Counted from the stretch's first letter, positions 43,740-52,414 are shown. The stretch is 64,000 nucleotides of DNA from Psychrobacillus vulpis (GCF_006861825.1 NZ_VDGI01000005.1:107612-171611), one strand, 5' to 3'. Notes: generated by a model not told the origin, from the sequence alone. Made by a program: numbers and translations.

Positions 43740-44742
43740 TGATAAAGCGTATGAGAATTTAATTAATGGAGCGAAAAAAGACTTGGAAGAACAGAATTTT
43801 GGAATCTCTGAAGAACAACAGCAAAAGATCATGAAGCTAGGGAAGATGCGTGCAAAGTGGACTACTGTTATAACGATACTGGCAATTCTCTTATTGATTC
43901 TACCTATTTTGACACTTTTCTCGTTTGGTTATTACGCTATTGGAGGGCGAGCAAACGAGTTAATCGAAGTAGCCGACAAAACAATTTATTTAACAGAGCC
44001 AAATGTAAATGTAAAAGAAAGAGAAGTAGAAACGACAATTGACATTTTTTCAATGGATGTTCGCTTAAACTTAGAGAAAAAAATTGGCAAAGAGATGATT
44101 CGAATTGGAGAGACGTCCATTCCGTTTTTATTCAATAAAGCGGACCAACCGGTTAGTCAGTATAATGTTGACTCACCTCCTAAGAAAATCCCGTATTTTA
44201 ACGATGAGTTAGTCCACCCGAAAGCATCACTGACTTACTCTGAAAATGAGGAATGGGATAAGCTGAAAGGTCTTCCGGAAGGTACAGTAGCTGAAGCATA
44301 CTTATCGTTTGATAAAGAATATTCCATAGAAGAACTAGAGCGATTATTTGCAGGGAAAAATATGGAGCTTCGTTGGTATGCCGTTTATACAGGAAATGAG
44401 CATATACAACAAGCAGATAATGGAGTGTATGTTTCTCCAATTGGATTCCCGGCACAAATCGATCCAGATTCATGGTCTCCATTTAACGGAGAAGAGCCGA
44501 ATGAAAAGGTCTTTTTAGATAGTTTGAAGTTTTTACAAAAGCATGAAGGCGTGGCGACAATGATTGCAAGGTCAAAAGAGCTCGATTTAACTAAACGATT
44601 ACAGTATGTCGAACAGAATGGTATTAAAGTTTATGGGGCAGTCGTTACAGGTCCTACTAAGGAAATTTTGAAGCTACAAGAGGATTCCTTTGTTAGAGGA
44701 ATGAAAAGAGGAGAAGTGAGGTTATGGAATTGGCATTCGTAA
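43729..44742 (+). CDS. YhdL-like membrane anti-sigma factor
   Basis: A 337-residue protein: ~45 cytoplasmic residues for binding the sigma factor, one membrane segment (TTVITILAILLLILPILTLF), and a large extracytoplasmic region with the sigma-regulator N- and C-terminal domains (VEVADKTIYLTEPNVNV-like region; PEGTVAEAYLSFDKEYSIEE, LRWYAVYTG). Size and layout match YhdL, the inhibitor of SigM. It overlaps the sigma gene at its start and the small yhdK-like gene at its end, so all three are coupled. Confidence 0.85.
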   Translation: MSHNDKAYENLINGAKKDLEEQNFGISEEQQQKIMKLGKMRAKWTTVITILAILLLILPILTLFSFGYYAIGGRANELIEVADKTIYLTEPNVNVKEREVETTIDIFSMDVRLNLEKKIGKEMIRIGETSIPFLFNKADQPVSQYNVDSPPKKIPYFNDELVHPKASLTYSENEEWDKLKGLPEGTVAEAYLSFDKEYSIEELERLFAGKNMELRWYAVYTGNEHIQQADNGVYVSPIGFPAQIDPDSWSPFNGEEPNEKVFLDSLKFLQKHEGVATMIARSKELDLTKRLQYVEQNGIKVYGAVVTGPTKEILKLQEDSFVRGMKRGEVRLWNWHS

Positions 44743-45041
44743 AGGGAAAGAAAAAACAAACATTTCGAACGAAAGAAACAGTAACAGGCACAATTTCTAT
44801 TCTATTAGCTCTCTTTGCCCTTTTCATGATTAATGTAGGATTAATAATGAAGTCTTCTTTCATGCCTACGGGAATCATTCGCTATTGTCTTATTGGAGCT
44901 GTGATTCTTGGTTTTGCAGGGCTCTTAACAAAAAAAAGAAATCGTTCCTTTGCTTTTTTAGGTATAGCCATTAGTGCATTCATCGGTATTTTCTTTTTTT
45001 GTATGATTGGTTTTGCATGGTCTATCAATCCTATGCCTTAA
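44724..45041 (+). CDS. YhdK-like small membrane protein
   Basis: A 105-residue protein with three hydrophobic segments (GTISILLALFALFMINVGLI, YCLIGAVILGFAGLL, FLGIAISAFIGIFFFCMIGF). In B. subtilis the third gene of the sigM operon encodes YhdK, a ~96-residue membrane protein that helps YhdL hold SigM inactive. Position, size and topology agree, though sequence resemblance cannot be measured here. The ATG lies within the last 19 nt of the anti-sigma gene. Confidence 0.75.
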   Translation: MELAFVKGKKKQTFRTKETVTGTISILLALFALFMINVGLIMKSSFMPTGIIRYCLIGAVILGFAGLLTKKRNRSFAFLGIAISAFIGIFFFCMIGFAWSINPMP

Positions 45042-45137
45042 ACTAGGGTTACATTATCTAAAAAAGTTAAGCTTCATCTGCCTTGTTATAGTACAATTTA
45101 TTATAAAAATAAATGGACAGAATATATTCAAAGGGAG

Positions 45138-45863
45138 ATGATTCTAATTTCAGCAGATATAGAGACCCAAATTATTGATGATATAATGCAACAAATTGTA
45201 TCTAAGACAATTGAACATGGGGAGAAACTCCCTTCTGAAAATGAACTAGCCAAGAAATATAAAGTGCCTCGAATGACTGTAAGGAATGCACTGACGAAAT
45301 TAGAAGAACGGGGATACATTTATTCGTTACAAGGAAAAGGTCGATATTTAAAAGAAGAGTCTACTCAAATTCAGTTACATTTAACCGGAAAAACAAGCTT
45401 TACAGATAAAATGAAGGAAGCAGGCTATGATTTAAAGACACATAATATTATTTGTGAAAAGATATCTTTTAACGAACAGCTTTTTCAAAACGTAAATGCT
45501 GGAAAAGAGGATAACGTCTATAAGATTGGAAGACTTCGTTATATAAATGATGAGCCGATAGCCATTCACTATTCCTACGTCAGTGAAAAGATGTTCCCTA
45601 AAATTGAAGTTGACGGTCCGAAAATTGAGTCAATGTTTGGCTACTATCGAAAGCTTGGCTACAAAGGATTCACAAGTAAAAAAAGCTTGTTAAGTATAAC
45701 GTTTCCTACTTCTGATGAACAACAATTATTGTCTTGTAAAAGTATGGTGCCGCTCATTGTCGTTGAAAGCGATTGTATAGATATAAATACAAACAAAGTA
45801 TTGGAACATACGAAAATACTCTATCGCAGTGATAAGTTTAAATATGATATAACAATGGATTGA
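45138..45863 (+). CDS. phnF: GntR/HutC-family regulator, PhnF-like
   Basis: A 241-residue regulator: an N-terminal winged helix with GEKLPSENELAKKYKVPRMT and VRNALTKLEERGYIYSLQGKG, then a UTRA ligand domain (NVYKIGRLRYINDEPIAIHY, VVESDCIDINTNKVLEHTKI). Position upstream of a C-P lyase cluster points to PhnF. The start is unclear: ATG 45138 touches AAGGGAG without spacing, while ATT 45147 is ideally spaced but a rare start codon. It has its own terminator and is separated from phnG by 650 nt of repeats, so it is transcribed alone. Confidence 0.82.
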   Translation: MILISADIETQIIDDIMQQIVSKTIEHGEKLPSENELAKKYKVPRMTVRNALTKLEERGYIYSLQGKGRYLKEESTQIQLHLTGKTSFTDKMKEAGYDLKTHNIICEKISFNEQLFQNVNAGKEDNVYKIGRLRYINDEPIAIHYSYVSEKMFPKIEVDGPKIESMFGYYRKLGYKGFTSKKSLLSITFPTSDEQQLLSCKSMVPLIVVESDCIDINTNKVLEHTKILYRSDKFKYDITMD

Positions 45864-45870
45864 TTATTAA

Positions 45871-45908
45871 AAAGGTAAAGGACATTTAAGTTCTTTGCCT
45901 TTTTTTTA
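45871..45908 (+). terminator. Rho-independent terminator of phnF-like gene
   Basis: AAAGGTAAAGGAC pairs with GTTCTTTGCCTTT (two wobble or mismatch positions) around a 6-nt loop and continues into a run of T. Confidence 0.8.
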
Positions 45909-45990
45909 TGCTTTAGGAAATTATAAAATCTATGGCACATGGATAACTTCTACAAGTGATTCTTCATCCAGACTCCAGCGCCTTACGCGT

Positions 45991-46211
45991 CCACTGAAAA
46001 AGTTTCATCCTAATAAATTTCAATCAAATAGTCGTTAAGGGAATTTATCGCTTTGGCATTCGCTTTCCGCGGGCGAGCGACGAGGCTCCTCCTTCGTGCG
46101 GGGTCTCGTCTGTCTCGCTTGTCCCGCAGGAGTCTCATGCGTCGCGCTAAATTCTCTTAAATAAATCCAGCAAATGTTCCTACAAAAATACTAATTCGAG
46201 TTTTTCAGTGG
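45991..46211. mobile_element. MITE-like element upstream of phnG
   Basis: CCACTGAAAAA (45991-46001) and TTTTTCAGTGG (46201-46211) are perfect 11-bp inverted termini of the same type as those at 42.2-42.6 kb. Inside lies a GC-rich unit (TTCGCTTTCCGCGGGCGAGC ... TCCCGCAGGAGTCTC) between the arms AGGGAATTTATCGC and GCGCTAAATTCTCTT. No clear target duplication is seen. Confidence 0.65.
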
Positions 46212-46417
46212 CCCCCTAGCACAGCTAGCGGGGTCTTCGACTTACGGTTATCCCGCAGGAGCACATGTTTTTGCAGTACGAGGAGACTGAAGCCATGTCC
46301 GAGAAAAGCGTCCGCCGTAGCAGAAATCCATGGTATTTCTAAACCCATTAAAGCTGGAAATTGGATAAATAGTCCTTAACGAGACAAAACTGCCGTCGAA
46401 AGCGACAATCAGGTTCC
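46212..46417. repeat. Rest of interrupted GC-rich repeat before phnG
   Basis: From 46212 the sequence CTAGCGGGGTCTTCGACTTA and TTATCCCGCAGGAGC matches the right half of the dispersed repeat (compare 42520-42560), followed by GAGGAGACTGAAGCC and a less conserved tail to the phnG promoter region. No gene is seen. Confidence 0.55.
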
Positions 46418-46488
46418 TTTTGTAAAGGTGGTTTACAAAACCTTAACCTTCCCTTAAAACACAAGCACTTGGCGACAAGTTAAGATGA
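46418..46488 (+). promoter_or_regulatory. Putative PhoP boxes and promoter of the C-P lyase operon
   Basis: TTTACA, TTAACC and TTAAAA start at 46432, 46443 and 46454, an exact 11-bp period like the TTAACA-type repeats bound by PhoP-P in Bacillus. A -10-like TAAGAT follows at 46481-46486, with the last box near -36 to -41. A perfect inverted repeat (TTTTGTAAA, 5 nt, TTTACAAAA; 46418-46440) overlaps the first box and could be the PhnF operator. phnG starts at 46513. Confidence 0.65.
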
Positions 46489-46512
46489 TGTTGCAAAGGA
46501 GGAATCGCCCAT

Positions 46513-46935
46513 ATGAAAAGAAGAAGACGAACGGAGATTCTCATTCAAGGAGACGAACGTTTAGCCGACCGATTGGCACAATCTATTATCGATACATACG
46601 AATGTCGAGAAATTGTTGCCCCGCAATATGGACTAACGATGATCAAAATGCGTGAGTCTGCAAAAAATTCCCTATTTTATATCGGAGAGGTCCTTATCAC
46701 AGAAGCAAAAGTGGAAATTGATAACTGTATCGGTATAGGGATAGTCGTAGGAATGAAAGATGAACTTGCAAAGCAGTTAGCTATTATAGATGCAGCTTAT
46801 AAAGCTGATTTACCTGAAACTACAATATGGGAATCACAGCTAATAGAAGCGGAACAAATTATTAAAAAAGAGCAAGCAAAAAAGCAAGCAGAACTGTTTA
46901 AGACGAAAGTTAGCTTTGAAACAATGGAAGTTTAA
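46513..46935 (+). CDS. phnG: C-P lyase core subunit PhnG
   Basis: A 140-residue PhnG: RRRRTEILIQGDERLADRLA at the start, then GLTMIKMRESAKNSLFYIGE and VLITEAKVEI, the typical core. PhnG forms with PhnH, PhnI and PhnJ the C-P lyase core complex, and with PhnI helps couple ATP to phosphonate by displacing adenine. AAAGGAGG stands before the ATG. A 150-nt insertion with repeat-like sequence separates it from phnH, unusual within such a tightly packed operon. Confidence 0.93.
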   Translation: MKRRRRTEILIQGDERLADRLAQSIIDTYECREIVAPQYGLTMIKMRESAKNSLFYIGEVLITEAKVEIDNCIGIGIVVGMKDELAKQLAIIDAAYKADLPETTIWESQLIEAEQIIKKEQAKKQAELFKTKVSFETMEV

Positions 46936-46954
46936 CTTCCTTCAGTAAAAAAAT

Positions 46955-47068
46955 TGCGACGAGCTTGCGCAGGAGTAGTAGTCCCCGATTTCTATAAGTG
47001 GCAGGAAGAATGCCAGACATGTATTCAATTCAGCGGGACCAAGCCCCAACGCCGAGGCGTAATTGATT
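46955..47068. repeat. Repeat insertion between phnG and phnH
   Basis: GACGAGCTTGCGCAGGAGTA at 46956-46975 equals the start of the repeat at 17350. The following ATTCAGCGGGACCAAGCC and CAACGCCGAGGCG is GC-rich and unlike the flanking coding DNA. It has no terminator features, so the operon can read through. Confidence 0.6.
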
Positions 47069-47085
47069 GGAACAGGAGAGATAAT

Positions 47086-47682
47086 ATGGCGATTGATCAA
47101 GTACATGATTTACAGCAGGTTTACAGAAAAATATTGCACAGTATGTCGAGACCTGGAACGATTTCCTCCTTGTCAGAAGTAGCAGAACATATAGATTTCA
47201 ATCTTACTTGCAATGATGCAACTTTCTTAAGTGCAATGACATTTCTAGATGCAGAAGTAACATTTCATATTCTTTCAAAAGATAAACAGAATTTAATAGA
47301 AAAAATTTCAGAATATACATCCGCTAGATACGCACCGATTAGCGAAGCGGATTTTGTCATTATTCTTCGTGAAGATACAGATGCAGCAATTCAAAATGCA
47401 TTAGAACAATGTAAAAATGGCAATCTCATTGATCCACAGCAATCATCGACATGGATCATTGAAAGTACCCTTTTATCTAATACAGGAGAATTGACCTTAA
47501 CAGGACCCGGGATACAGCATACTTCCCAGTTGCATACAAGTTTTAGTCCGTCCATGTGGCAAGTGAGAAACGAGAGAACGAAGGAATATCCGCTAGGAAT
47601 AGATTTGATATTTGCGGATGATGCAGCACAAATCGTCTGCATCCCTCGTACGACATCAGTGAAAATGATGGGGGTGAGCTAA
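47086..47682 (+). CDS. phnH: C-P lyase core subunit PhnH
   Basis: A 198-residue PhnH beginning MAIDQVHDLQQVYRKILHSM followed by SRPG, the conserved opening, with TFLDAEVTFH and GPGIQ later. PhnH is a PLP-transferase-fold protein without cofactor that completes the core complex. ATG 47086 has AACAGGAG 8 nt upstream; the longer frame from 46954 only reads through repeat DNA. Its stop overlaps phnI (TAATG). Confidence 0.93.
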   Translation: MAIDQVHDLQQVYRKILHSMSRPGTISSLSEVAEHIDFNLTCNDATFLSAMTFLDAEVTFHILSKDKQNLIEKISEYTSARYAPISEADFVIILREDTDAAIQNALEQCKNGNLIDPQQSSTWIIESTLLSNTGELTLTGPGIQHTSQLHTSFSPSMWQVRNERTKEYPLGIDLIFADDAAQIVCIPRTTSVKMMGVS

Positions 47683-48797
47683 TGGGCTACGTTCCAGTAA
47701 AAGGGGGAACTCAAGCAATTGAAGCCTCCATCAAACGGCTAAAGTATGAACGTTTAAAAGGACAAGAAATAATAGAAATTAAGACAATTATGTCGACTAT
47801 GCGCGGAATGATCGATCAAGTGATGTCCGAAAGCAGCTTGTATTCACCTTACTTGGCGGCATTATCGATTAAGCAGGCAGAAGGAAGTATGGAAGAAGCT
47901 GTATTCCTAATGCGTGCTCATCGTTCTACATTGCCCCGTCCTTATTACAGTAAAACGGTAGAACCTGAAACAATGCTCGTCGAACGTCGTGTTTCAGCAA
48001 GTTTTAAAGATATTCCAGGTGGGCAGGTTTTAGGTGCAACGTATGATTACACGCATCGATTACTGGACTTAAATTTAATAGAAGAAAAGTTAGAAGAGAA
48101 CCAACAATGGTTGCAAAACTATCAAGAAGAATTACGAGATATAGAGGACTTTGAAGAAGTAAAGTATTTTCCTAAAGTAGTGGATTACTTACGGGAAGAA
48201 GGATTATTTGAAGAGTACGAGGTGAATAATACACCGCCAATCGATATTACAAAGCAAAGTCTCCAATTTCCTACTACCCGAAGCGAGCGGCTACAAGTAC
48301 TGACACGCGGGCAAACGGGTACTGTCACATCTCTAGGATATGCTTCATTACGAGGATATGGGCAAGTTCATCCAACTGTTGGAGAGGTACGTGTAGGTAC
48401 TGTTCCTATATATGTAGAGCATCCAAACAAGATGGAGCATAGCGCAGAAGACGAGTTTTATATCGGAGAAATTAAAGTAACCGAAGTAGAGTCGTTTGTA
48501 CCGATTAACGTGAAAAATGAAAACAATGAATATGAACTGGAATTTGAAATCGGTTATGGCATTTGTTATGGACAAAATGAAACGAAGGCTATTGCTATGA
48601 GTATTTTAGATCAATGTCTAGAACATACAGATTCTGATTTTCCGACACATGATGAAGAGTTTGTTTTATTACACATAGATTCTGTAGAGTCTACAGGCTT
48701 TATATCTCATTTGAAGTTACCGCATTATGTGACGTTCCAATCCAAGCTGGATAGTATCCGTCAAGTGAAGAAAGGGGTGCAGGGAAATGAAAGCTAA
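47682..48797 (+). CDS. phnI: C-P lyase core subunit PhnI
   Basis: This 371-residue protein opens GYVPVKGGTQAIEASIKRLK and carries LSIKQAEGSMEEAVFLMRAH, RVSASFKDIPGGQVLGATYD and YGICYGQNETKAIAMSILDQ, all PhnI features. PhnI is the nucleosidase that, with PhnG and PhnH, installs the phosphonate on ribose C1 of ATP. One-base overlap with phnH and 11-base overlap with phnJ show coupled translation. Confidence 0.95.
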   Translation: MGYVPVKGGTQAIEASIKRLKYERLKGQEIIEIKTIMSTMRGMIDQVMSESSLYSPYLAALSIKQAEGSMEEAVFLMRAHRSTLPRPYYSKTVEPETMLVERRVSASFKDIPGGQVLGATYDYTHRLLDLNLIEEKLEENQQWLQNYQEELRDIEDFEEVKYFPKVVDYLREEGLFEEYEVNNTPPIDITKQSLQFPTTRSERLQVLTRGQTGTVTSLGYASLRGYGQVHPTVGEVRVGTVPIYVEHPNKMEHSAEDEFYIGEIKVTEVESFVPINVKNENNEYELEFEIGYGICYGQNETKAIAMSILDQCLEHTDSDFPTHDEEFVLLHIDSVESTGFISHLKLPHYVTFQSKLDSIRQVKKGVQGNES

Positions 48798-49653
48798 TAC
48801 GCATTTTGCCTTTTTCGATGAAGGGTCCAAAAAAGAAATTCGTCGTGCAATTATGAAGGCAGTAGCTATTCCGGGGTATCAGGTTCCGTTTGCTTCAAGA
48901 GAAATGCCGATCGCTCGGGGCTGGGGTACAGGTGGCCTGCAAATCACACTTTCTATTATTGGTAAGAACGATGTGCTGAAAGTGATTGATCAGGGAGCAG
49001 ATGAGTCGGTTAATGCGGTAAGCATAAAAAAAATGGTCCATGAAACAACTGGTGTTGAGTTAACGGATCGAACGGAAGAAGCTGATATTATTCAATCCAG
49101 ACACCGGATACCAGAGGTTGCCCTAACGAAAGATCAAATTATCGTTTTGCAAGTTCCAACGCCAGAACCACTTCGTGGAGTGGAGGCGAGTGAATATGTG
49201 ACGAAAAGAATGCATTCAGAAGATGACTATAGTGGTGTGTGGTTAATGTTATTCGAACAAATTATGAAATATGGGAAGACAGCTACTACTGCAGACCACC
49301 CGGTATACGTGAACCATCGTTATGTGATGGCACCAAGTCCGATTCCTAGATTTGATAATTCAAAAATGCACCAATCAGATGCCCTAATCCTTCTTGGGGC
49401 AGGAAGAGAAAAGAAAATATATGCTGTACCTCCTTATACAGATGTGAAGTCACTTGCTTTTGAAGATTATCCATTTACTGTAGAAGCTTTTGAAGATAAA
49501 CAATGTCATTTATGTGGTTCAGCAGATGTTTTTTTAGATGAATTAATCGATCACCATACAGGAGAAACAATTCATCAATGCAACGACACTAGTTACTGCA
49601 TGGAACAGCTTAATAAGGTGGAGAAAGCTGAGGTGGAAAGCAGCTATGCGTGA
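48787..49653 (+). CDS. phnJ: C-P lyase radical-SAM subunit PhnJ
   Basis: A 288-residue PhnJ, the enzyme that breaks the carbon-phosphorus bond by radical chemistry. The four cysteines near the C terminus follow CX2CX21CX5C exactly (CHLC, 21 residues, C, NDTSY, C), the spacing that binds the 4Fe-4S cluster in this unusual radical SAM family. FFDEGSKKEIRRA-like opening (AFFDEGSKKEIRRAIMKA) and MPIARGWGTGGLQ are conserved. It overlaps phnI and phnK. Confidence 0.95.
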   Translation: MKANTHFAFFDEGSKKEIRRAIMKAVAIPGYQVPFASREMPIARGWGTGGLQITLSIIGKNDVLKVIDQGADESVNAVSIKKMVHETTGVELTDRTEEADIIQSRHRIPEVALTKDQIIVLQVPTPEPLRGVEASEYVTKRMHSEDDYSGVWLMLFEQIMKYGKTATTADHPVYVNHRYVMAPSPIPRFDNSKMHQSDALILLGAGREKKIYAVPPYTDVKSLAFEDYPFTVEAFEDKQCHLCGSADVFLDELIDHHTGETIHQCNDTSYCMEQLNKVEKAEVESSYA

Positions 49654-50485
49654 GGAACCAATCTTACAAGTAAAAAATTTACGAAAGCAATTTGGTACTG
49701 GTTGTGTAGAATGTCGGGAAGTTGAAAATAGGAAACTAGAGAAGAACTTCTGCAAGAGTTGTGGCACAGTGTATGCTTGCCAAGATATTTCATTCGACTT
49801 GTATCCCGGAGAAATATTGGGGATTGTCGGGGAAAGTGGAAGTGGAAAATCCACGATGATGCAATGTTTATATTTCGATTCGGATGTGTCGTCGGGAGAA
49901 GCATTTATTAACACATCGGAATTAGAAGGAAAGAACGTTTTTGAACTATCGTCACAGCAAAAACGTGCAATCCGAAATCATGTATATGGCATGGTGTATC
50001 AAAATCCCGTCCATGGATTGAAAATGGATTTCTCTTCTGTCGGAAATATCGCAGAGAAGTTAATTGCAGCAGGCAACCGAAACGTAGCAGAAATGGAAGC
50101 AACGAGTAGAAGGCTGCTAGAAAGTGTGCACATCCCATTGCATCGAATGAAAGAAGAACCACGAAATTTTTCTGGTGGGATGCAACAGCGTGTTCAAATT
50201 GCAAAGGCGTTGTCCAATAACCCTCCGATACTGTTTTTGGATGAAGTAACAACTGGTCTTGATTTATCTGTACAGGCAAACGTTTTAGATCTGATAAAAA
50301 AAATCCAACGAGATCTAGGTATTAGCATGATTGTTGTGTCTCATGATTTAGCTGTTATACGCATGCTCGCAGATCGCACCATTGTTCTATTGAACGGAAA
50401 AATCATCGAAGAAGGTTTGACAGATCAAGTTTTGGAAGACCCACAGCATGAGTACACGCAGCAACTAGTTTACTCATTATTATAG
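49646..50485 (+). CDS. phnK: C-P lyase accessory ATPase PhnK
   Basis: A 279-residue ABC-type ATPase that docks on the C-P lyase core rather than on a membrane permease. Walker A GESGSGKST, signature FSGGMQQRVQIAKAL and Walker B PILFLDEVTTGLD are intact. The N-terminal region has an insertion with six cysteines or Cys pairs (GCVECRE ... NFCKSCGTVYAC) before the first core strand, which could bind zinc; E. coli PhnK lacks so many. Overlaps phnJ by 8 nt. Confidence 0.93.
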   Translation: MREEPILQVKNLRKQFGTGCVECREVENRKLEKNFCKSCGTVYACQDISFDLYPGEILGIVGESGSGKSTMMQCLYFDSDVSSGEAFINTSELEGKNVFELSSQQKRAIRNHVYGMVYQNPVHGLKMDFSSVGNIAEKLIAAGNRNVAEMEATSRRLLESVHIPLHRMKEEPRNFSGGMQQRVQIAKALSNNPPILFLDEVTTGLDLSVQANVLDLIKKIQRDLGISMIVVSHDLAVIRMLADRTIVLLNGKIIEEGLTDQVLEDPQHEYTQQLVYSLL

Positions 50486-50497
50486 GAGGACTGCCAC

Positions 50498-51679
50498 TTG
50501 TACATTATTCATAATGGGAAAATTATAACAGAGGAAAAAATTATCGAAGGGTATGCTGTCATTGTTGAGGGAGAGTTCATTCAAGCGATTATCTCACAAG
50601 AAGAAGTTGCAAACTATAAGAAAGCACAGTTAATTGATGCAAGGGGTGGATATATTTCTCCTGGTTTCATCGATATTCATTCCGATTATATTGAGGCAAT
50701 TGCTTCTCCAAGACCGACTATTATGATGGACTTTAATATCAGTTTAAGAGAGGCAGAGAAAATATTAATCAGCCATGGGATTACAACTATGTTCCATTCC
50801 CTTTCTTTTTATAAAGAAGATGTTTTTACACATAAACCGATGAGAAATCCGAACAATATCCAACGAATGGTAGATGCTATTGATGCTACACATAATGAGC
50901 TACATTTAATCCGCCATCGCTTGCATGCACGATTTGAAATAGATAATGTGGATGAAATCGATAGCCTGGTGAAAAATATTGAGGATGGCAAAGTACATTT
51001 ACTATCATTTATGGATCATACTCCGGGGCAAGGACAATATCGTAATCTAGAAGTCTACCGAGAAACATTAAAAGGATACCGCGATATATCTGATGATGAC
51101 GTGAATGTCTTAATAGCTGAAAGACAGAGTACAGAGTTTTTAACGATTGAAAAAATGAAAGAAGTGGCCGATATTGCTCTATCTAAAGGAATCTCAGTTG
51201 CATCGCATGACGATGACAACGTAAAAAAAATAGATTTAGTGCAATCGTTTGGAACGACCATTAGTGAATTCCCTATCACACTGGAAGTTGCTAAAAGAGC
51301 AAAAGAAATTGGGCTACACACAATTGCAGGAGCTCCTAATGTGCTACTTGGTGGTTCACATTCTGGAAACTTATCGGCGGCAGAAGCTATTGCTCACGAT
51401 TGTGTAGATATTCTTTGCAGTGACTATTATCCGCCTGCATTACTACATGCCATATTCGATTTGCATGAAAAACACGGAAATGATTTACACAAAATGTTTA
51501 TGATGGTCTCGCTAAATCCTGCAAAAGCGGTACGCATGGACGATGAGTTAGGTTCGATAAAAGTTGGTAAGAAAGCCGACATTCTTATTATTGAAAGAAT
51601 GGAAGATGGTTATCCGATGCTAACTGGCACAATGGTTAATGGTGTTTTAATAACGACAACCAATTATCGAATTAAGTGA
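50498..51679 (+). CDS. phnM: Alpha-D-ribose 1-methylphosphonate 5-triphosphate diphosphatase PhnM
   Basis: A 393-residue amidohydrolase-superfamily enzyme that removes pyrophosphate from the alkylphosphonate-ribose triphosphate. The metal motif is HSDY in SPGFIDIHSDYIEAIASPRP; LRHRLHARFEI (as IRHRLHARFEI), FMDHTPGQGQY and VASHDDDN are PhnM signatures; the NPAKAVRMDDELGSIKVGKK tail is typical. TTG start with AGGAGG 8 nt upstream. It precedes phnL here, while in E. coli the order is phnL-phnM. Confidence 0.94.
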   Translation: MYIIHNGKIITEEKIIEGYAVIVEGEFIQAIISQEEVANYKKAQLIDARGGYISPGFIDIHSDYIEAIASPRPTIMMDFNISLREAEKILISHGITTMFHSLSFYKEDVFTHKPMRNPNNIQRMVDAIDATHNELHLIRHRLHARFEIDNVDEIDSLVKNIEDGKVHLLSFMDHTPGQGQYRNLEVYRETLKGYRDISDDDVNVLIAERQSTEFLTIEKMKEVADIALSKGISVASHDDDNVKKIDLVQSFGTTISEFPITLEVAKRAKEIGLHTIAGAPNVLLGGSHSGNLSAAEAIAHDCVDILCSDYYPPALLHAIFDLHEKHGNDLHKMFMMVSLNPAKAVRMDDELGSIKVGKKADILIIERMEDGYPMLTGTMVNGVLITTTNYRIK

Positions 51680-51691
51680 GGAGGCAGGAAA

Positions 51692-52414
51692 ATGTCTATG
51701 TTGGAAATAACGGACTTTGGCAAGCGATTCACCATTCATCATTTAGGAAAAACAATGCCAGCAATTGAACATATCAATTTCTCACTGGAAGCTGGGGAGT
51801 TCATTGGAATCGTTGGTAAAAGCGGAAGTGGAAAATCCACCATACTAAAAAGTATATATCGAACGTATTTACCTGACGCAGGTGAAATTTTATATCAGTC
51901 AGACCGATTTGGAGAAGTTGATCTGGCAAAGTTATCAGAACGTCAAATACTATATTTACGAAAGTACGAAATAGGCTACGTATCACAGTTTTTGAGTGTA
52001 ATGCCAAGAACAACATGTAGGCAACTTGTAACGAATGCATTACTAGAAATGGGTGAGTCCGAAGAGGTAGCGCTTATGGAAGCAGAAAAATCATTAGCTC
52101 ATTTTGAGCTGGATCCGAAATTATGGGACAGCTATCCAAATACTTTTTCCGGCGGTGAAAAACTGCGTTTAAACATTGCGATGGCGACTGTGAAAAAACC
52201 ACGACTACTATTGCTTGACGAACCAACCGCTAGCCTAGATCAGCAATCAAAAGTAAAAGTGCGTGAAATTATTGAGAAGTTGAAGAACAAAGGAACAACT
52301 TTGGTAGGCATTTTTCATGATATCGAGTTTATGGATGGGCTATGCGACAAAGTATTCGATATGCAAACTAGACAACTGACTGTTGCGAAAGAAGCCGTTG
52401 GATATGAAAGCTGA
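51692..52414 (+). CDS. phnL: C-P lyase accessory ATPase PhnL
   Basis: A 240-residue second ABC-type ATPase: Walker A GKSGSGKST, signature FSGGEKLRLNIAMA and Walker B PRLLLLDEPTASLD; the FTIHHLGKTMPAIEHINF opening and EIGYVSQFLSVMPRTT are PhnL features. It pairs with PhnK on the C-P lyase core. GAGGAGG stands before the ATG. The last 11 nt overlap the PHP gene. Confidence 0.93.
   Translation: MSMLEITDFGKRFTIHHLGKTMPAIEHINFSLEAGEFIGIVGKSGSGKSTILKSIYRTYLPDAGEILYQSDRFGEVDLAKLSERQILYLRKYEIGYVSQFLSVMPRTTCRQLVTNALLEMGESEEVALMEAEKSLAHFELDPKLWDSYPNTFSGGEKLRLNIAMATVKKPRLLLLDEPTASLDQQSKVKVREIIEKLKNKGTTLVGIFHDIEFMDGLCDKVFDMQTRQLTVAKEAVGYES

Noticed and set aside
42228..46211. Complete insertion sequence
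   Set aside because: No transposase frame lies between any pair of CACTGAAAAA termini; only short non-coding elements are present.
46954..47085. 44-residue N-terminal extension of PhnH
   Set aside because: It reads through repeat DNA; AACAGGAG and the conserved opening place the start at 47086.
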